This document shows, one piece after another, positions 54,864 through 64,000 of a stretch of 64,000 bases of DNA. The notes under the pieces are model-generated. The model was not told where the DNA came from. It saw only the letters and a program-made list of their open reading frames with translations, and did no database searches. Source of the stretch: Hyaloraphidium curvatum (lineage: Eukaryota; Monoblepharomycota; Hyaloraphidiomycetes; Hyaloraphidiales; Hyaloraphidiaceae); the NCBI GenBank assembly GCA_025558095.1, contig JAIVFI010000022.1, forward strand, positions 62,001 to 126,000, in the 5' to 3' direction. The first letter of the stretch is position 1. Every line of letters starts with the position of its first letter. The position numbers and the translations under genes were made by a program.

Positions 54864-55739
54864 GCGGATCATCGCAAGCGACGTGGAGAGAGTGGACTTT
54901 TTCGGCTAGCTAGCGGACTTTATCGGGTAGTTGGGTGTTTATGTGCCCGCGTGCGGGGCGATACATTTGGCTTCCTCCTACCTCTTTGGCCCCGTCCGAC
55001 CCCGTCCGACAAGGCACGCCGCTCGAGCTTAGTGACGGTGATCCACTGCCAATTGCAACGGACCGCCTGCATCCGAACAAGGTTTCCGCCCGGGTTCGTC
55101 CGCCGGCCATCCGCGGCCCGAAGGCTTCTCCCGCCGCAGGCCGGCAACGGGCTCTTGCTCGCGCGCCCTTCTTCCAGCGGGGCTCAGACTGCGAGGAGGA
55201 GCTCACGTCCACCTCGCATGTCATCTTGCTCGTACTGATGTACGGGCTGGTCTCGGGGGTCCCAAAATGCAGGGCTCCCGTGACCGGTCCGCCATGCCCT
55301 CTTGGACTCCGTGCCTCCCGCGGACCGAAGCCCGTCCATGCGCCGGGGTGCATGATCCTGAACGTTTCTGAAATGTCCTGCGGCCGAGGAGCGCGGCAAA
55401 CTGGCGCGCGAAGCCCGCCGGGAGACACGGACTCCAGCCCGCGAGCCAAATGTACCATCGGCCAACGCCGCCTTGCCGACCCGGAAACCGCGCTAGATCG
55501 CGGCGTCCGTCCCCACAGGTCGGAGAATAAAGACTATTCGCTGCGCGACTGACGTGCGGGGCGCAGCGGCAGTGCCGCCCGTGGACGGTTCGCGGGTCGG
55601 CCAAGCCTCTTGGGACTTTTCGAGCGTCGTGTGGCTGGCTCCGGCCAGCTGTCCCCTTTAGACCCCGCCCACCTCAGGGCTCACCGCCTCCCCTGCAGCG
55701 CATCGCCGTCTCCCGCGCGTCCTTGCACCTGCCGCAGCC
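54864..55739. other. Intergenic, nothing recognised
   Basis: This is the upstream region of the sugar porter gene. No supportable coding or RNA gene was found. Confidence 0.5.
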
Positions 55740-58074
55740 ATGGGAAAAGCATATGTGAGTGCCCACCGCAGCGCAACGCAGCGAAGCGCCGTCCGTCGCA
55801 GCGAAGCCCGCGCCCCGTGACTGACCGCTCCGCCTTCCCCCACCCCCGCGCCCCGCGTCGCCATGCCTCTCCCCTCAGTCGTACTTCGTGTCGTTCGCAG
55901 CCGGTGCGTTTGCCCTTTTCTCCGGGGCGCCGCCGCCGCGGGCGTCCCGGCCTACGGGGGGACCCTCATTGACGCCACCGGACCCCGCCTCCCAGCCTTG
56001 GGCGGCCTGCTGTTCGGCTACGAAATTGGTATCATCAACCAGGTGCTTCAGATGAACAGGTGAAGCGCCCGCTGCCCGAAACGGGCTCCCTTTTGCGCAC
56101 CTTTGCTGACTCCTGATCCCCCTCGGCCGACAGCTTCCAGCTGTACTTTGGCATAGCGACCTCCAACGTGCCCGACGAGAATGGTGTCCTTCCTCAATCT
56201 CCCAATGCCGCCGACACGGAGGGCTGGATCGTCTCGTCCTTCCTCCTGGGCTGCATCGCCGGCGCCATCGGCATGACCTTCCTCGCCGACCACCTCTGGC
56301 GCAAGCACATCATCTTCTTCGGCTCCGCGACCTTCGCCGTCGGCGGCATCCTGCAGGCCGCCGCCGTCAACCTCGGTCGGTCCCCTCGCTCACAGGGTCC
56401 TCGCCCGGACGGCCGGCGGTGACTCACACCGTCCCTCCGTCCCCAGGCATGCTCTACGTCGGCCGCGCCACGGGCGGTGTCGCCATCGGCTTTCTCTCGG
56501 GTATCGTGCCCATGTACATCGCCGAATGCGCGCCCAACGACATCCGCGGCCGCGTCACGGCCATCCAGCAGCTGATGATCACCATCGGCATCGCCGTCGC
56601 CAACATCATCAACGGTGGGCCCTTCGTGCGGTTCGGGGCTTCCCCGTCTCATGTCCGGACCCAGCTATCCTCGCCAGCATAATCAACTCGTTCGACAACG
56701 CCCTGTGGCGCTCCGCCCTCGCCATCCAGGCCATCCCCGGCATCCTGCTCTTCATCATGCTCTTCTGGCTCCCGCACTCGCCCAGGCAGCTCGTGTCCAA
56801 GGGGATGATCGAGCCCGCGGAGAAGATCGTGGCCAAGACCAACGGCTGGCCCGAGGGCGGGGAGGAGGCCAAGAACGAGGTGGAGGAGATCCGCCTGGGG
56901 ATCGAGGAGGAGAAGGCGGTCGGGACGGCGACGGTCGGTGCCTCTACCGCCGACATCCGCCCAGGAGGGGAGCTGACGGGGCTCCCGTGCGCGCGCAGTG
57001 GGGCGAGCTCCTCAAGACGGGCATCCTGAACCGCGTGCTCCTCGGCATCAACCTCCAGATGTGGCAGCAGTGGACCGGCATCAACGCCGTCATGTACTAC
57101 TCGTCCGCGCTCTTCATCGGCATGGGTTACAGCAAGCAGATGGCGACGACCGTCAACACCACCCTCAACTCGATCGTCAACGTGCTGGCGACGTTCCCGG
57201 TATGGGTCTAACAGCCCATCGGGTTTGCGGGATCGCTTACGCTTCGACCATCTACCAGGGCATGTGGCTCATCGAGCGCTGGGGACGGAAGCCGCTGCTC
57301 TTCTGGGGAGCGTGCGCCAACGCCTTCTGCATGGTCTGTGACGCCCTGCACCCTCCGCGCGTCGCGTGCTCACTCGCTGCCGTGCAGTGGATGCTTGTCC
57401 TCTGGGTCGCGCTCTTCGAAGGCACCCAGACCACCAGCAATGGCACCGTGGTCACCACCAACCAGACGGCGGCCACGGCGTACGGCGCCCTGGGCGCCAT
57501 CTTCATGTACATCTTCGTCGTCTCGTTCGCGGCCTCCTGGGGACCCGTGGTCTGGGTGTACCAGAGCGAGATCTACCCGCTGCGGATCCGCGGCAAGGCG
57601 GCGGGCCTCGCGACGCTGTCCAACTGGTGAGACGGCCCGTCGCTCGCAGCAACGCAGAAAGGATGCTCACCGGCCCGGCATAGGATCCACAACTTCATCA
57701 TTGCCAAGGTGTGGCCCTACGCGCAGAAGCTCGGCGCCTGGCAGTGTGGGTCTCACCTTCGGAGGCCACCGCATGGCCTTGTAGTCTGATTGCCCGTCCC
57801 TTTTGCAGACTCGATATTCGGATCCACGGGCATCGCCATGGCCCTGTACGTCTACTTCTTCATGCCCGAGGTCCGCGGCCACACGCTCGAGGACATGGAC
57901 GGCATCTTTGCCCGCGGCTGGCTGTTCCCCGGCTTCAAGAACAAGGTCGCCGCGCGCACCCGGACGGGCTCCATTGCCCCGGGCGAGATGGACGGGTACA
58001 AGGCGCCCGAGAAGGCCGAGGTCGACGCGCCGGTGGACCCCAAGCCGGCGCCCGTCGCCGTTGCGGAGAACTGA
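55740..58074 (+). CDS. Sugar porter (MFS hexose-type transporter), 541 aa
   Basis: There are eleven exons: 55740-55754, 55877-55901, 55996-56059, 56134-56375, 56447-56614, 56665-56933, 56999-57199, 57259-57333, 57388-57626, 57684-57745 and 57809-58074. All phases agree (1626 nt). The first two exons are only 15 and 25 nt. The product has the 12-helix sugar-porter layout and signatures: GGLLFGYEIGIINQ, GRATGGVAIGFLSGIVPMYI-AECAP with an RGR following, WLPHSPRQLV (PESPR-type), QMWQQWTGINAVMYYS (QQ..GIN), ERWGRKPLL, VYQSEIYPLRIRGKA and PEVRGHTLEDMD (PETKG-type). It carries hexoses or related sugars across the plasma membrane, usually by proton symport or facilitation. Glu replaces the usual Asp in GYD. 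Confidence 0.95.
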
Positions 58075-58300
58075 GGGGGTTGTTTTGCCGCGATCGGAGT
58101 GATCCGCCGGGGTGTAGATTCGCAGGGGTTCGGGGGCGTCCGATGTAGGACGTCTGACTGTACAGTCCGCTCTTGTTCGCGCATCACGGAAAAGACAATG
58201 CTTCGATTCATTCCGTTTCAGGCCCGGTGAAGGCGAGATTCGGCGGAGCGGCGCGTGGTGCGGCAACGCCCGAGGACGCCCATTTCCGCCGGAGGAGAAA

Positions 58301-60007
58301 ATGGCGCTCATTCCGCTCTCGATACCCGAGGCCGTCCGCGCCGACAGCGGCAGCCTGAGCCCGACGAGCCCGCTGAGCTTCTTCGGCGGCGAGCCGCCGC
58401 GGGCGCCGCCGCCCGACGCGCCAACGCCGCCGACCGCGAGCCGCGTCGAGACGCTCACGGCGGAGCAGTTCCTGGCCTACAAGCGGCGGATCCTGATCGA
58501 GGTCACCGTCGCGTTCATTGCATACGGGGCGAGCCTGCACGGCGTCGCGGCGACCCTGGAGAACCTCGCCGAGCGGCTCGGCGTGCCTGCCGAGTTCTCG
58601 TTCGCCAATTCCAATCTGCTGTTCGTGCGGTTCCTGCGGCCGAAAGCGCCGGAAGGAACGCTCGGCCACCCGGGCGTGCCGTACAAGCTGCCCATAATGA
58701 AGGGCGACGCGTTGGGGCACCTCGAAACGCGCTTCATCAAGGTCGACCGGGACTTTGACCTCCGGAAGCTGGACATGATCACGGACGTGCTGGTCGAGCT
58801 CATGCTGGGCAAGCGACCCATGGGGAGGCAGCGCCGGTTCACGGATTCTAGCTCGATGGGCAGCGTGCTGGACGGGATCCCGGTGCTGCGGAGGCTGGCC
58901 TCGGTGCGGAAACAGGAGCTGGGGAGGTCGGCGACGGACGTGGAGATGCCGCCGGTACCGCAGCTGGCGCCGGGGGACGATCTGCACCACCTAAAGGCCA
59001 TCGAGCACGAGGTGCTCAAGATCGCCGCCCTGCCGCCGCAGGTCCCCGACTGGGCCAAGGACTTCGTCATCGTGCCTTTGATCTCGGCGGGGATCGCGGT
59101 GATGTTCTTTGACGGGCCTTGGATCTCGGCGGCGCTCTCGCTGCCGTTGGGCCTGGTGCCGGGCGTCTTCAAGTGGCTCGTGAGGCGAGCGAACCCGTTG
59201 TTCACGTACCTCTTGGAGTTCTTCGTCAGCGTACTTGTCGGGATGTTCGCCGGGATCATCATCGGCTCGGGCACGTTTGCAAACTGGGGACTCTGTTTCG
59301 GCTCGATTGGCCTGGCAGGCATCGTCTGGTACATCCCCGGCCTCCGGCTTGTGCTCTCGGCGATGGAGCTCGCGACCAAGGACAAATCCGCTGGCTCGTC
59401 CAACCTCATCTACGCCATCTTCATCGTCCTGTTGCTGGGATTTGGTCTCGAATTCGGCCTTGAGGTCTCCTTCATCTTCAACCTCCCTTACAAACCCGAC
59501 CCCGAGTGCAAGTCCGCGCCCATCGACGCGATATGGTACCTCCTCCTCTTCCCCATAATTGGTACCCTCTTCTGTACCATGCTCGAGGCCTCCTTCCCGG
59601 AACACTACATCCTCGCCGTCCCCGCCGGCGCCCTCGCCTTCGGAACGTGGTACGGCGTGCAGCTCTTGCCCGGTGTGACCAACGCCGGCACCACCGGCTT
59701 CGGCCTCGCCGTCCTCCTCGCGGCCTTTGCCGGCTGCGTCCCCGGCTTCCTCTACGCGCGCGTGACCAAGCGGTCCGCCTTCCCCGTTGTCTACACCGCG
59801 ATGCAGTTCGTCGTCCCCGGCGGGCTGTCGCTCAAGGCCACCCTGTCGAGCTTCGGTACCGCCGCGGGGTTCACGGGGGGCGGGTTCACGGAGAGGGTGC
59901 TGGCGGGCGCGCTGGGGGCCACGGTGGGCGCTTTCCTGGCGCATGCGGCGGTGTTCCCCGTGAGGGGGAAGCAGCGCGTGAGCTGGAACAACATGCCTTA
60001 TCGGTGA
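58301..60007 (+). CDS. ThrE/Prm10-like transporter, 568 aa
   Basis: Single exon from ATG 58301. The N-terminal half is the ThrE (DUF1212) domain, with RRILIEVTVAFIAYGASLHGV near residue 65, then soluble-looking sequence (FSFANSNLLFVRFLRP; FIKVDRDFDLRKLDMITDV) and helices near 270-330 (DFVIVPLISAGIAVMFF, FVSVLVGMFAGIIIGSGTF). The C-terminal half is the ThrE_2 membrane domain (WYLLLFPIIGTLFCTMLEA, LAVPAGALAFGTWYG, MQFVVPGGLSLKATL). Bacterial ThrE exports threonine and serine; fungal relatives include pheromone-regulated Prm10 of unknown role. The substrate is therefore uncertain. Confidence 0.85.
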   Translation: MALIPLSIPEAVRADSGSLSPTSPLSFFGGEPPRAPPPDAPTPPTASRVETLTAEQFLAYKRRILIEVTVAFIAYGASLHGVAATLENLAERLGVPAEFSFANSNLLFVRFLRPKAPEGTLGHPGVPYKLPIMKGDALGHLETRFIKVDRDFDLRKLDMITDVLVELMLGKRPMGRQRRFTDSSSMGSVLDGIPVLRRLASVRKQELGRSATDVEMPPVPQLAPGDDLHHLKAIEHEVLKIAALPPQVPDWAKDFVIVPLISAGIAVMFFDGPWISAALSLPLGLVPGVFKWLVRRANPLFTYLLEFFVSVLVGMFAGIIIGSGTFANWGLCFGSIGLAGIVWYIPGLRLVLSAMELATKDKSAGSSNLIYAIFIVLLLGFGLEFGLEVSFIFNLPYKPDPECKSAPIDAIWYLLLFPIIGTLFCTMLEASFPEHYILAVPAGALAFGTWYGVQLLPGVTNAGTTGFGLAVLLAAFAGCVPGFLYARVTKRSAFPVVYTAMQFVVPGGLSLKATLSSFGTAAGFTGGGFTERVLAGALGATVGAFLAHAAVFPVRGKQRVSWNNMPYR

Positions 60008-60746
60008 CGTCGTCCGCCGCCGGCAACTCATAGTCAAAGAATGTAACTTGGTCAAATACCCACAATACCCACTACACCAGTTGAGGAACGAACGAAAAGA
60101 TTTCGCATCAAGTGGAATCCAGCTCAGAAGTAACCACTTTCTTCCGGTGTTTAAGGTGTCCGGACACACCGCCTGTTGGAGCGGGCACAGGCTCCCGCGC
60201 CTGTTTGAGCGGGTAGCGGTACAGGCTCCCACGCCTGTTTGAGCGGGCCCAGGCTCCCGCGCCCTGTTTCGAGTCTGCCACCGGGACGGGCGCCCGGCCC
60301 CTTGACGAGTAGATGGCGGCCGCCCCATCCCCCGTGCCCGCCTGCCGTCGGCGCTCCCGGACCCCCTGGGAGGTTCGGCCCCGCGGCGGGCATCGGCCAC
60401 GCCCCGGCGGCGCTCGGCGGACCGAGCAACGACCGGCGCATCGGAAGGTAACTGAGCTGGTTCGGATGCGATGGAGGGTGCAGGATGGTGGGCGTTTATG
60501 TAGGTTCTGCTGCGGGGGAAGGGAAATTTCGTTCGCCGGCTGAACTGTGACCCGTGGCGAGCTGAGCGTTCGGGCTGGTGCTCTATCGGTCCCTTGCCCC
60601 GCTGCCACATGCAGTCTCTGCTTGAATTGGTTGCCAACATACCGGGCCTGAGGATTCATCTTTCCTCAATGCTCGATACTGCACGTGGCGCCTTACAGAC
60701 TCATTGCTCTTTTTTGCTTGGCCAGTATCGTACACCCGCATGACCC
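60008..60746. other. Intergenic with a short tandem repeat
   Basis: No gene was found between two convergent genes. The stretch contains the three-copy repeat listed separately. Confidence 0.55.
60170..60273. repeat. Three-copy tandem repeat, 28-34 bp unit
   Basis: The unit GCCTGTTTGAGCGGG...CAGGCTCCCGC occurs three times in a row, with a 6-bp insertion in the middle copy, followed by a partial fourth. Each copy contains the inverted pair CAGGC/GCCTG, so the array can fold back on itself. No coding sense is apparent. It lies in the convergent intergenic region and could affect transcript ends. Confidence 0.75.
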
Positions 60747-62435
60747 TCACCGCGCAACGGCCAGCAGCAACGCCCCCGCCCACCCCATCGCCGCCTTCCA
60801 CCCCCTCCTCGCCAGCGCCCCGCTGGGCCGCGTCGCCGTGCTCTGGCTGGCGTTCATCACCCCCTCCAGCCACGCCATCCCCGCGTCCCCGCTGACGAGG
60901 TACGCGCCCGCCTGGCAATGCAACGCCGCGGGATCGCCGCTCGGGTAGCTGATCAGCTTGTTCTTGGCGTTCGCGGGGAGGCGGGAAAAGTACCCCGCCT
61001 CCTGCCCGCCCAGGCTGTCGTCGTCCCCGCCGGCGAATCCGAGCACGGGGACGGGGGTGCGGGAGACGTTGGGGTTGTTGTAGGCCAGCACGCGGGCCAT
61101 GCCGAGCGGGACCGCAGCGTAGAGGCCCTGCTGCGTGGGCGAGAGCGAGCCGGCATATTTGAAGGCCAGGTAGGAGAGCTCCGGGTCGATCGGCCCCGGG
61201 GCGGAGGAGAAGAGGACCTCGAGGAGGGAGTAGCCGGACGAGTTGGCGGCGCAGTCCAGGAGCAGCGGGCGCAGGATGAGGTCGCCTGCGGTCGACGAGT
61301 TGGCGAAGGCGGGGAGGAGCGCGGCAGGAATGCCGCCAGGTCCGGAACCCGTCGAGTTGGCGAGGTAGAAGAAGGGCTCGAACGCGAGGGAGCTCTTGTC
61401 CGCGTAGATCTGCCCGAGGTCGTACACGGGCGGGTTGAGCACGCACGCCGCGAGGGTGCCGGCGGGGAGGTCCGAGCACGCGACGCCGCCGAGGAAGCCG
61501 CCGAGGGAGTTTGCCCAAAGCGCAACTCTGGCAAAGTCGATCCTGGGCGCGGCTTCGGCGTCCGTGCGGGCGGCGGCGAGGACGGCGGCCACCACGCGGT
61601 CGTAGTCGCGCACAAAGGGCATGAAGGGGGGCTCCCGGACGACGGCGCCCTGGCCGGGGCCTTCGAAGACGAGCACGGCGAAGCCCCTGGCCAGAGCGGG
61701 GGGCGCCACGGTGGCGTAGTAGACCTCCTTGAAGTAGTCGAGCCCCGTCATGGCCAGCACGAGCGGCAGCTTGCGCGACGGGTCGGGCGAGACAAGGATG
61801 CAGGGGAGCAGGGCCGTGGCGGTGCCGTTGCTGAAAGTGGCGTTGAAGGAGGCGTGCCAGAGGCCCGAGCTGGCGAGGTATCCGCGGAAGGCCTCGCGGG
61901 ACTTGCGGGCTGCATCGAGGGCGGCAGGGGCCGTCGGGAAGGCCCACTGGCCGAGGAAGTAGTAGGAGGATGCGCGGAGCAGCATGCCGGCGCGGCCCGT
62001 GGCGTCGACGCCCTGTGCCGCGGCCGCGGCGGCAACACGGTCGCCGAGCGCGTACCAGGCAGCGCCCCAGTTTCCGTAGACGGTGTCGACGGTGCCGACG
62101 CTCGCGTTGGCCATCGTCAGAGACGCGTTGGTGAGCGCGGTCTGCGCCTCTGCAAAGAGCGAGCCGGGAGTCGACAGCAGGCCCTGGGCATTGTACGCCG
62201 CCCACGAGTACGGCGCTGCGGGATATAACTCGGGGGGAGACGGCGGCGGCGGCGCCTGCGCGGCGGCGGCGATGATGGCGGCGAGCGGCGGGCTCGGGTT
62301 CTCGTAGGCCGACAGCACGAACTCGAGGGCGCTCGTGGCAAACTGGCAGCGCTCCGCCGCGGACTGCGCGACGGTGCTCCGGGGCAGCCCCAGCACGGCG
62401 AGCGCGGCGGCGAGCGCGAGGGCGCTGCGGTGCAT
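60747..62435 (-). CDS. Secreted alpha/beta hydrolase, possibly GPI-anchored, 562 aa
   Basis: Single exon. The ATG at 62435 is chosen because it starts a signal peptide (MHRSALALAAALAVLGLP...STVAQS). The longer open frame upstream is not protein-like. A helical N-terminal part (to about 200) precedes an alpha/beta-hydrolase core: LPLVLAMTGLDYF (oxyanion strand), VLVFEGPGQGAVV (motif of the FrsA/dihydropseudooxynicotine-hydrolase group), ALWANSLGGFLGG (nucleophile Ser), GFAGGDDDSLGG (acid) and LHCQAGAYLV (candidate His). The end, NASQSTATRPSGALARRGW then a hydrophobic stretch (AAMGWAGALLLAVA), looks like a GPI-attachment signal. It probably hydrolyses an ester or C-C bond at the cell surface; substrate unknown. 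Confidence 0.8.
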   Translation of the reverse strand: MHRSALALAAALAVLGLPRSTVAQSAAERCQFATSALEFVLSAYENPSPPLAAIIAAAAQAPPPPSPPELYPAAPYSWAAYNAQGLLSTPGSLFAEAQTALTNASLTMANASVGTVDTVYGNWGAAWYALGDRVAAAAAAQGVDATGRAGMLLRASSYYFLGQWAFPTAPAALDAARKSREAFRGYLASSGLWHASFNATFSNGTATALLPCILVSPDPSRKLPLVLAMTGLDYFKEVYYATVAPPALARGFAVLVFEGPGQGAVVREPPFMPFVRDYDRVVAAVLAAARTDAEAAPRIDFARVALWANSLGGFLGGVACSDLPAGTLAACVLNPPVYDLGQIYADKSSLAFEPFFYLANSTGSGPGGIPAALLPAFANSSTAGDLILRPLLLDCAANSSGYSLLEVLFSSAPGPIDPELSYLAFKYAGSLSPTQQGLYAAVPLGMARVLAYNNPNVSRTPVPVLGFAGGDDDSLGGQEAGYFSRLPANAKNKLISYPSGDPAALHCQAGAYLVSGDAGMAWLEGVMNASQSTATRPSGALARRGWKAAMGWAGALLLAVAR

Positions 62436-62817
62436 TTCGACGAGGAACCGGCGCAGGTCGGATCTCGGTGCCGAAACTCGAGGCCTTTGGGCAGCTCGGA
62501 CGGCGGTGCAAGTCGCACAGCACCGCGAAAACGTCGCTGCACCCGAAGGGAAAGTCGAGGGAGGGGCTTGGGCAGATGTAAAACGCGGGCTGTGTCGCGG
62601 AAAGTGCGCGGGTCCACCATCCGTCCCCCATCGGTTGGTCGACGAGGGAAGAGCTGTCAGAAGCAAAGTATTAGTGCCCCGTGATTGATTACCAGCGTTG
62701 AGATCCAACTAAACATGATGGGTGAATTGGACGCTTTGGCGGACCGCGGGGCAGAGCTGCCGACATGCAACTCTTCCAAACAGTCCGCTTCCAACCGCGC
62801 CTGCGACCGAACAAACA
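62436..62817. other. Intergenic between hydrolase and MHR-like gene
   Basis: No exon was recognised. It contains the promoter of the hydrolase and the 3' flank of the partial MHR-like gene. Confidence 0.5.
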
Positions 62818-64000
62818 CTACTTCTCAACACCTTCCCCGTCCCGCAACGCCAGCCCCCGCATCTCCATCACCCAATCCAGCATCTTCTCTCTGTCTTCCC
62901 GCGGACTGCCGTCCGCATCCCCTCCCGACGGGAGCGACCCCTCCCCGCCGCTCGTCAAGCTCCCGCTCCCCTCACCCCCATCCCCGAACGCCACCGTCCT
63001 TCCCTTCCCCTTGCTCCGTCCCCGCACCGCCAGCTCCGGCATCGCCGCCACCGGATCCTCGCCCTTCCCCTCGGCTATGCACTCGTAGCACGCCCCCGGC
63101 GACCCCAGCGAGTGGCGGCAGTGCGTCCCCGCCGCTTGCGGGAACGACAGCACCGCCGCGTCCTCAGGGTCGGCGGCACCCGCCAGCGCCCTCGCCAGGC
63201 GCATCCGCGCCTCGGCGTGGTGCGGCTTGGCCGACGCCTCCAGGACGTCCAGGCACGCCTGCACGTCCGCGAGGATCGGCCCCCGGACCTGCGCCGCGAG
63301 CGGGGCGCGCGACGAGAGCCTGCGTAGCACGAGGAGGTGCAGCCATCCGGCGTGGGTGGCGGCGCCGGCGGCCGAGACGAAGAAGGTGTGGTGGTCCGCC
63401 AGCCCGCCGTCCGAGGCGGCGACGGCGCGGAAGAGCGCGGAGATGTGGATGGCCGGGGCGCAGGCGCCGGAAAAGAAGGGGGAGGTGAGCCAGACGCGGA
63501 GGAGGCCGGCGTGGTGCTCGGGGGGGTCGACGAAGGGGTCGGGGGAGGAGAGGGCCATGGAGGCCTGCATGAAGACGGCGACGTGGCCATGCACCTGGTA
63601 GAAGGCATCTTCGGGGAGGGATGCGAGCACGCGGCGCTGCTCGTCGAGGTCGCTGGCGCGGGATGCGTGCCGGAAATCGGCGGGGAGCGAGTCCATCACG
63701 AGCTCGGCGGCGGCGGAGAGGAACCGCCGGCGCTCGATCGCCCGCAGGAGGAGCGGGCTACCGACGGGCAACCGGTGGTGGGTGCTGCGACTCCGACTGC
63801 GCGGTTTCCTCCGCGAGGTGCCGGGAGCGTGGTCGGCCGGGTCGGAAGCATCCATGCGACCCATCTCATCCTCGGCTACAAGGAGCTCCAGCAGCGACAT
63901 GCGCGCCTCGTCCCTCAGCCAGGTCTGGAGTTCGACCACGCGGTACCTGATGAGGTATGCGAGCGCGCCAAAGTAGTAGACATGGAGGTATTCGGAGTCG
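62818..64000 (-). CDS. Partial MHR-like protein, paralogue of the 44-kb gene
   Basis: The C-terminal 394 or so residues are visible; the frame runs off the right edge of the window (it is open to 64000: YLHVYYFGALAYLIRYR precedes VVELQTWLRDEARMSLLELL). Similarity to the 831-aa protein at 43985-46480 is clear: VVELQTWLRDEARMSLLEL against VTELRRFLRETARLTMLDV, VWLTSPFFSGA against VWFVSPSFAGA, ILADVQACLDVLEAS against LVSDVGACLDLLDAS, and a shared Cys/His motif (HCRHSLGSPGACYEC against CPHLASGELGRAGHCWMC). The tail is Gly/Ser/Asp-rich and disordered. Its role is unknown; a transcription-related function is inferred only from the 44-kb paralogue. Confidence 0.7.
   Translation of the reverse strand, partial: DSEYLHVYYFGALAYLIRYRVVELQTWLRDEARMSLLELLVAEDEMGRMDASDPADHAPGTSRRKPRSRSRSTHHRLPVGSPLLLRAIERRRFLSAAAELVMDSLPADFRHASRASDLDEQRRVLASLPEDAFYQVHGHVAVFMQASMALSSPDPFVDPPEHHAGLLRVWLTSPFFSGACAPAIHISALFRAVAASDGGLADHHTFFVSAAGAATHAGWLHLLVLRRLSSRAPLAAQVRGPILADVQACLDVLEASAKPHHAEARMRLARALAGAADPEDAAVLSFPQAAGTHCRHSLGSPGACYECIAEGKGEDPVAAMPELAVRGRSKGKGRTVAFGDGGEGSGSLTSGGEGSLPSGGDADGSPREDREKMLDWVMEMRGLALRDGEGVEK

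Noticed and set aside
58991-60640. 549-aa minus-strand frame
   Set aside because: It is antisense to the ThrE-like gene and rich in Arg, Glu and Gly without family features.
1-64000. CRISPR arrays, prophage or bacterial operons
   Set aside because: No direct-repeat arrays with regular spacers and no Shine-Dalgarno-led operons were seen. Spliceosomal introns and an intron-bearing tRNA mark the DNA as eukaryotic nuclear.

Overview
This window is nuclear DNA from a GC-rich, intron-rich fungus. The evidence is a tRNA-Ser with an intron after anticodon position 37/38, many 50-77 nt spliceosomal introns with GTGNGT-type donors, and fungal families: a Mcp1-like mitochondrial protein, a Prm10/ThrE transporter, a sugar-porter MFS carrier, DUF5054, and proteins resembling the middle homology region of fungal transcription factors. 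The gene mix, with a choice-of-anchor A adhesin and a cysteine-phytase-like enzyme, is unusual for Ascomycota or Basidiomycota. An early-diverging lineage such as Hyaloraphidium is a guess only. Multi-exon models were built by hand and reading phase was checked at every junction; the exceptions are stated.

Layout. 1-7.8 kb holds a tRNA-Ser(GCU) and no protein gene I can support. 7.8-10.4 kb is a three-exon gene of unknown function on the minus strand. 11.7-14.5 kb is a tandem F-box pair whose first copy is broken. 15.1-18.2 kb is a secreted Ser/Thr-rich repeat adhesin. 19-23.3 kb holds a bestrophin-like channel, a 5'-truncated Mcp1-like fragment, a secreted PTP-like phytase and the full Mcp1-like gene. 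23.8-30.7 kb holds a MYND pseudogene, a double NTF2-like protein, a secreted DUF5054 protein with a one-base frameshift, an orphan MYND tail and an intact MYND gene.

31-44 kb is a dense enzyme-rich stretch: phosphatidylserine decarboxylase-like, aldo/keto reductase and carboxylesterase (divergent), a MYND remnant, a second aldo/keto reductase divergent from a multi-spanning membrane protein, a paraoxonase-like protein, a small three-exon membrane protein and a YtcJ-type amidohydrolase. These look like assorted oxidoreductases and hydrolases, not one clear pathway. 44-46.5 kb encodes an 831-aa MHR-like protein; a partial paralogue ends the window at 62.8-64 kb.

46.7-50 kb is a tandem pair of secreted cysteine-rich PAN-like proteins with identical exon architecture. 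50.2-52 kb is an acidic single-pass membrane protein. 53-54.9 kb is a tandem pair of small helical proteins of unknown function. 55.7-58.1 kb is an 11-exon sugar porter, 58.3-60 kb a ThrE-like transporter, and 60.7-62.4 kb a secreted alpha/beta hydrolase. The recurring theme is local duplication followed by decay (F-box, Mcp1-like, MYND) or retention (PAN-like, small helical, MHR-like).
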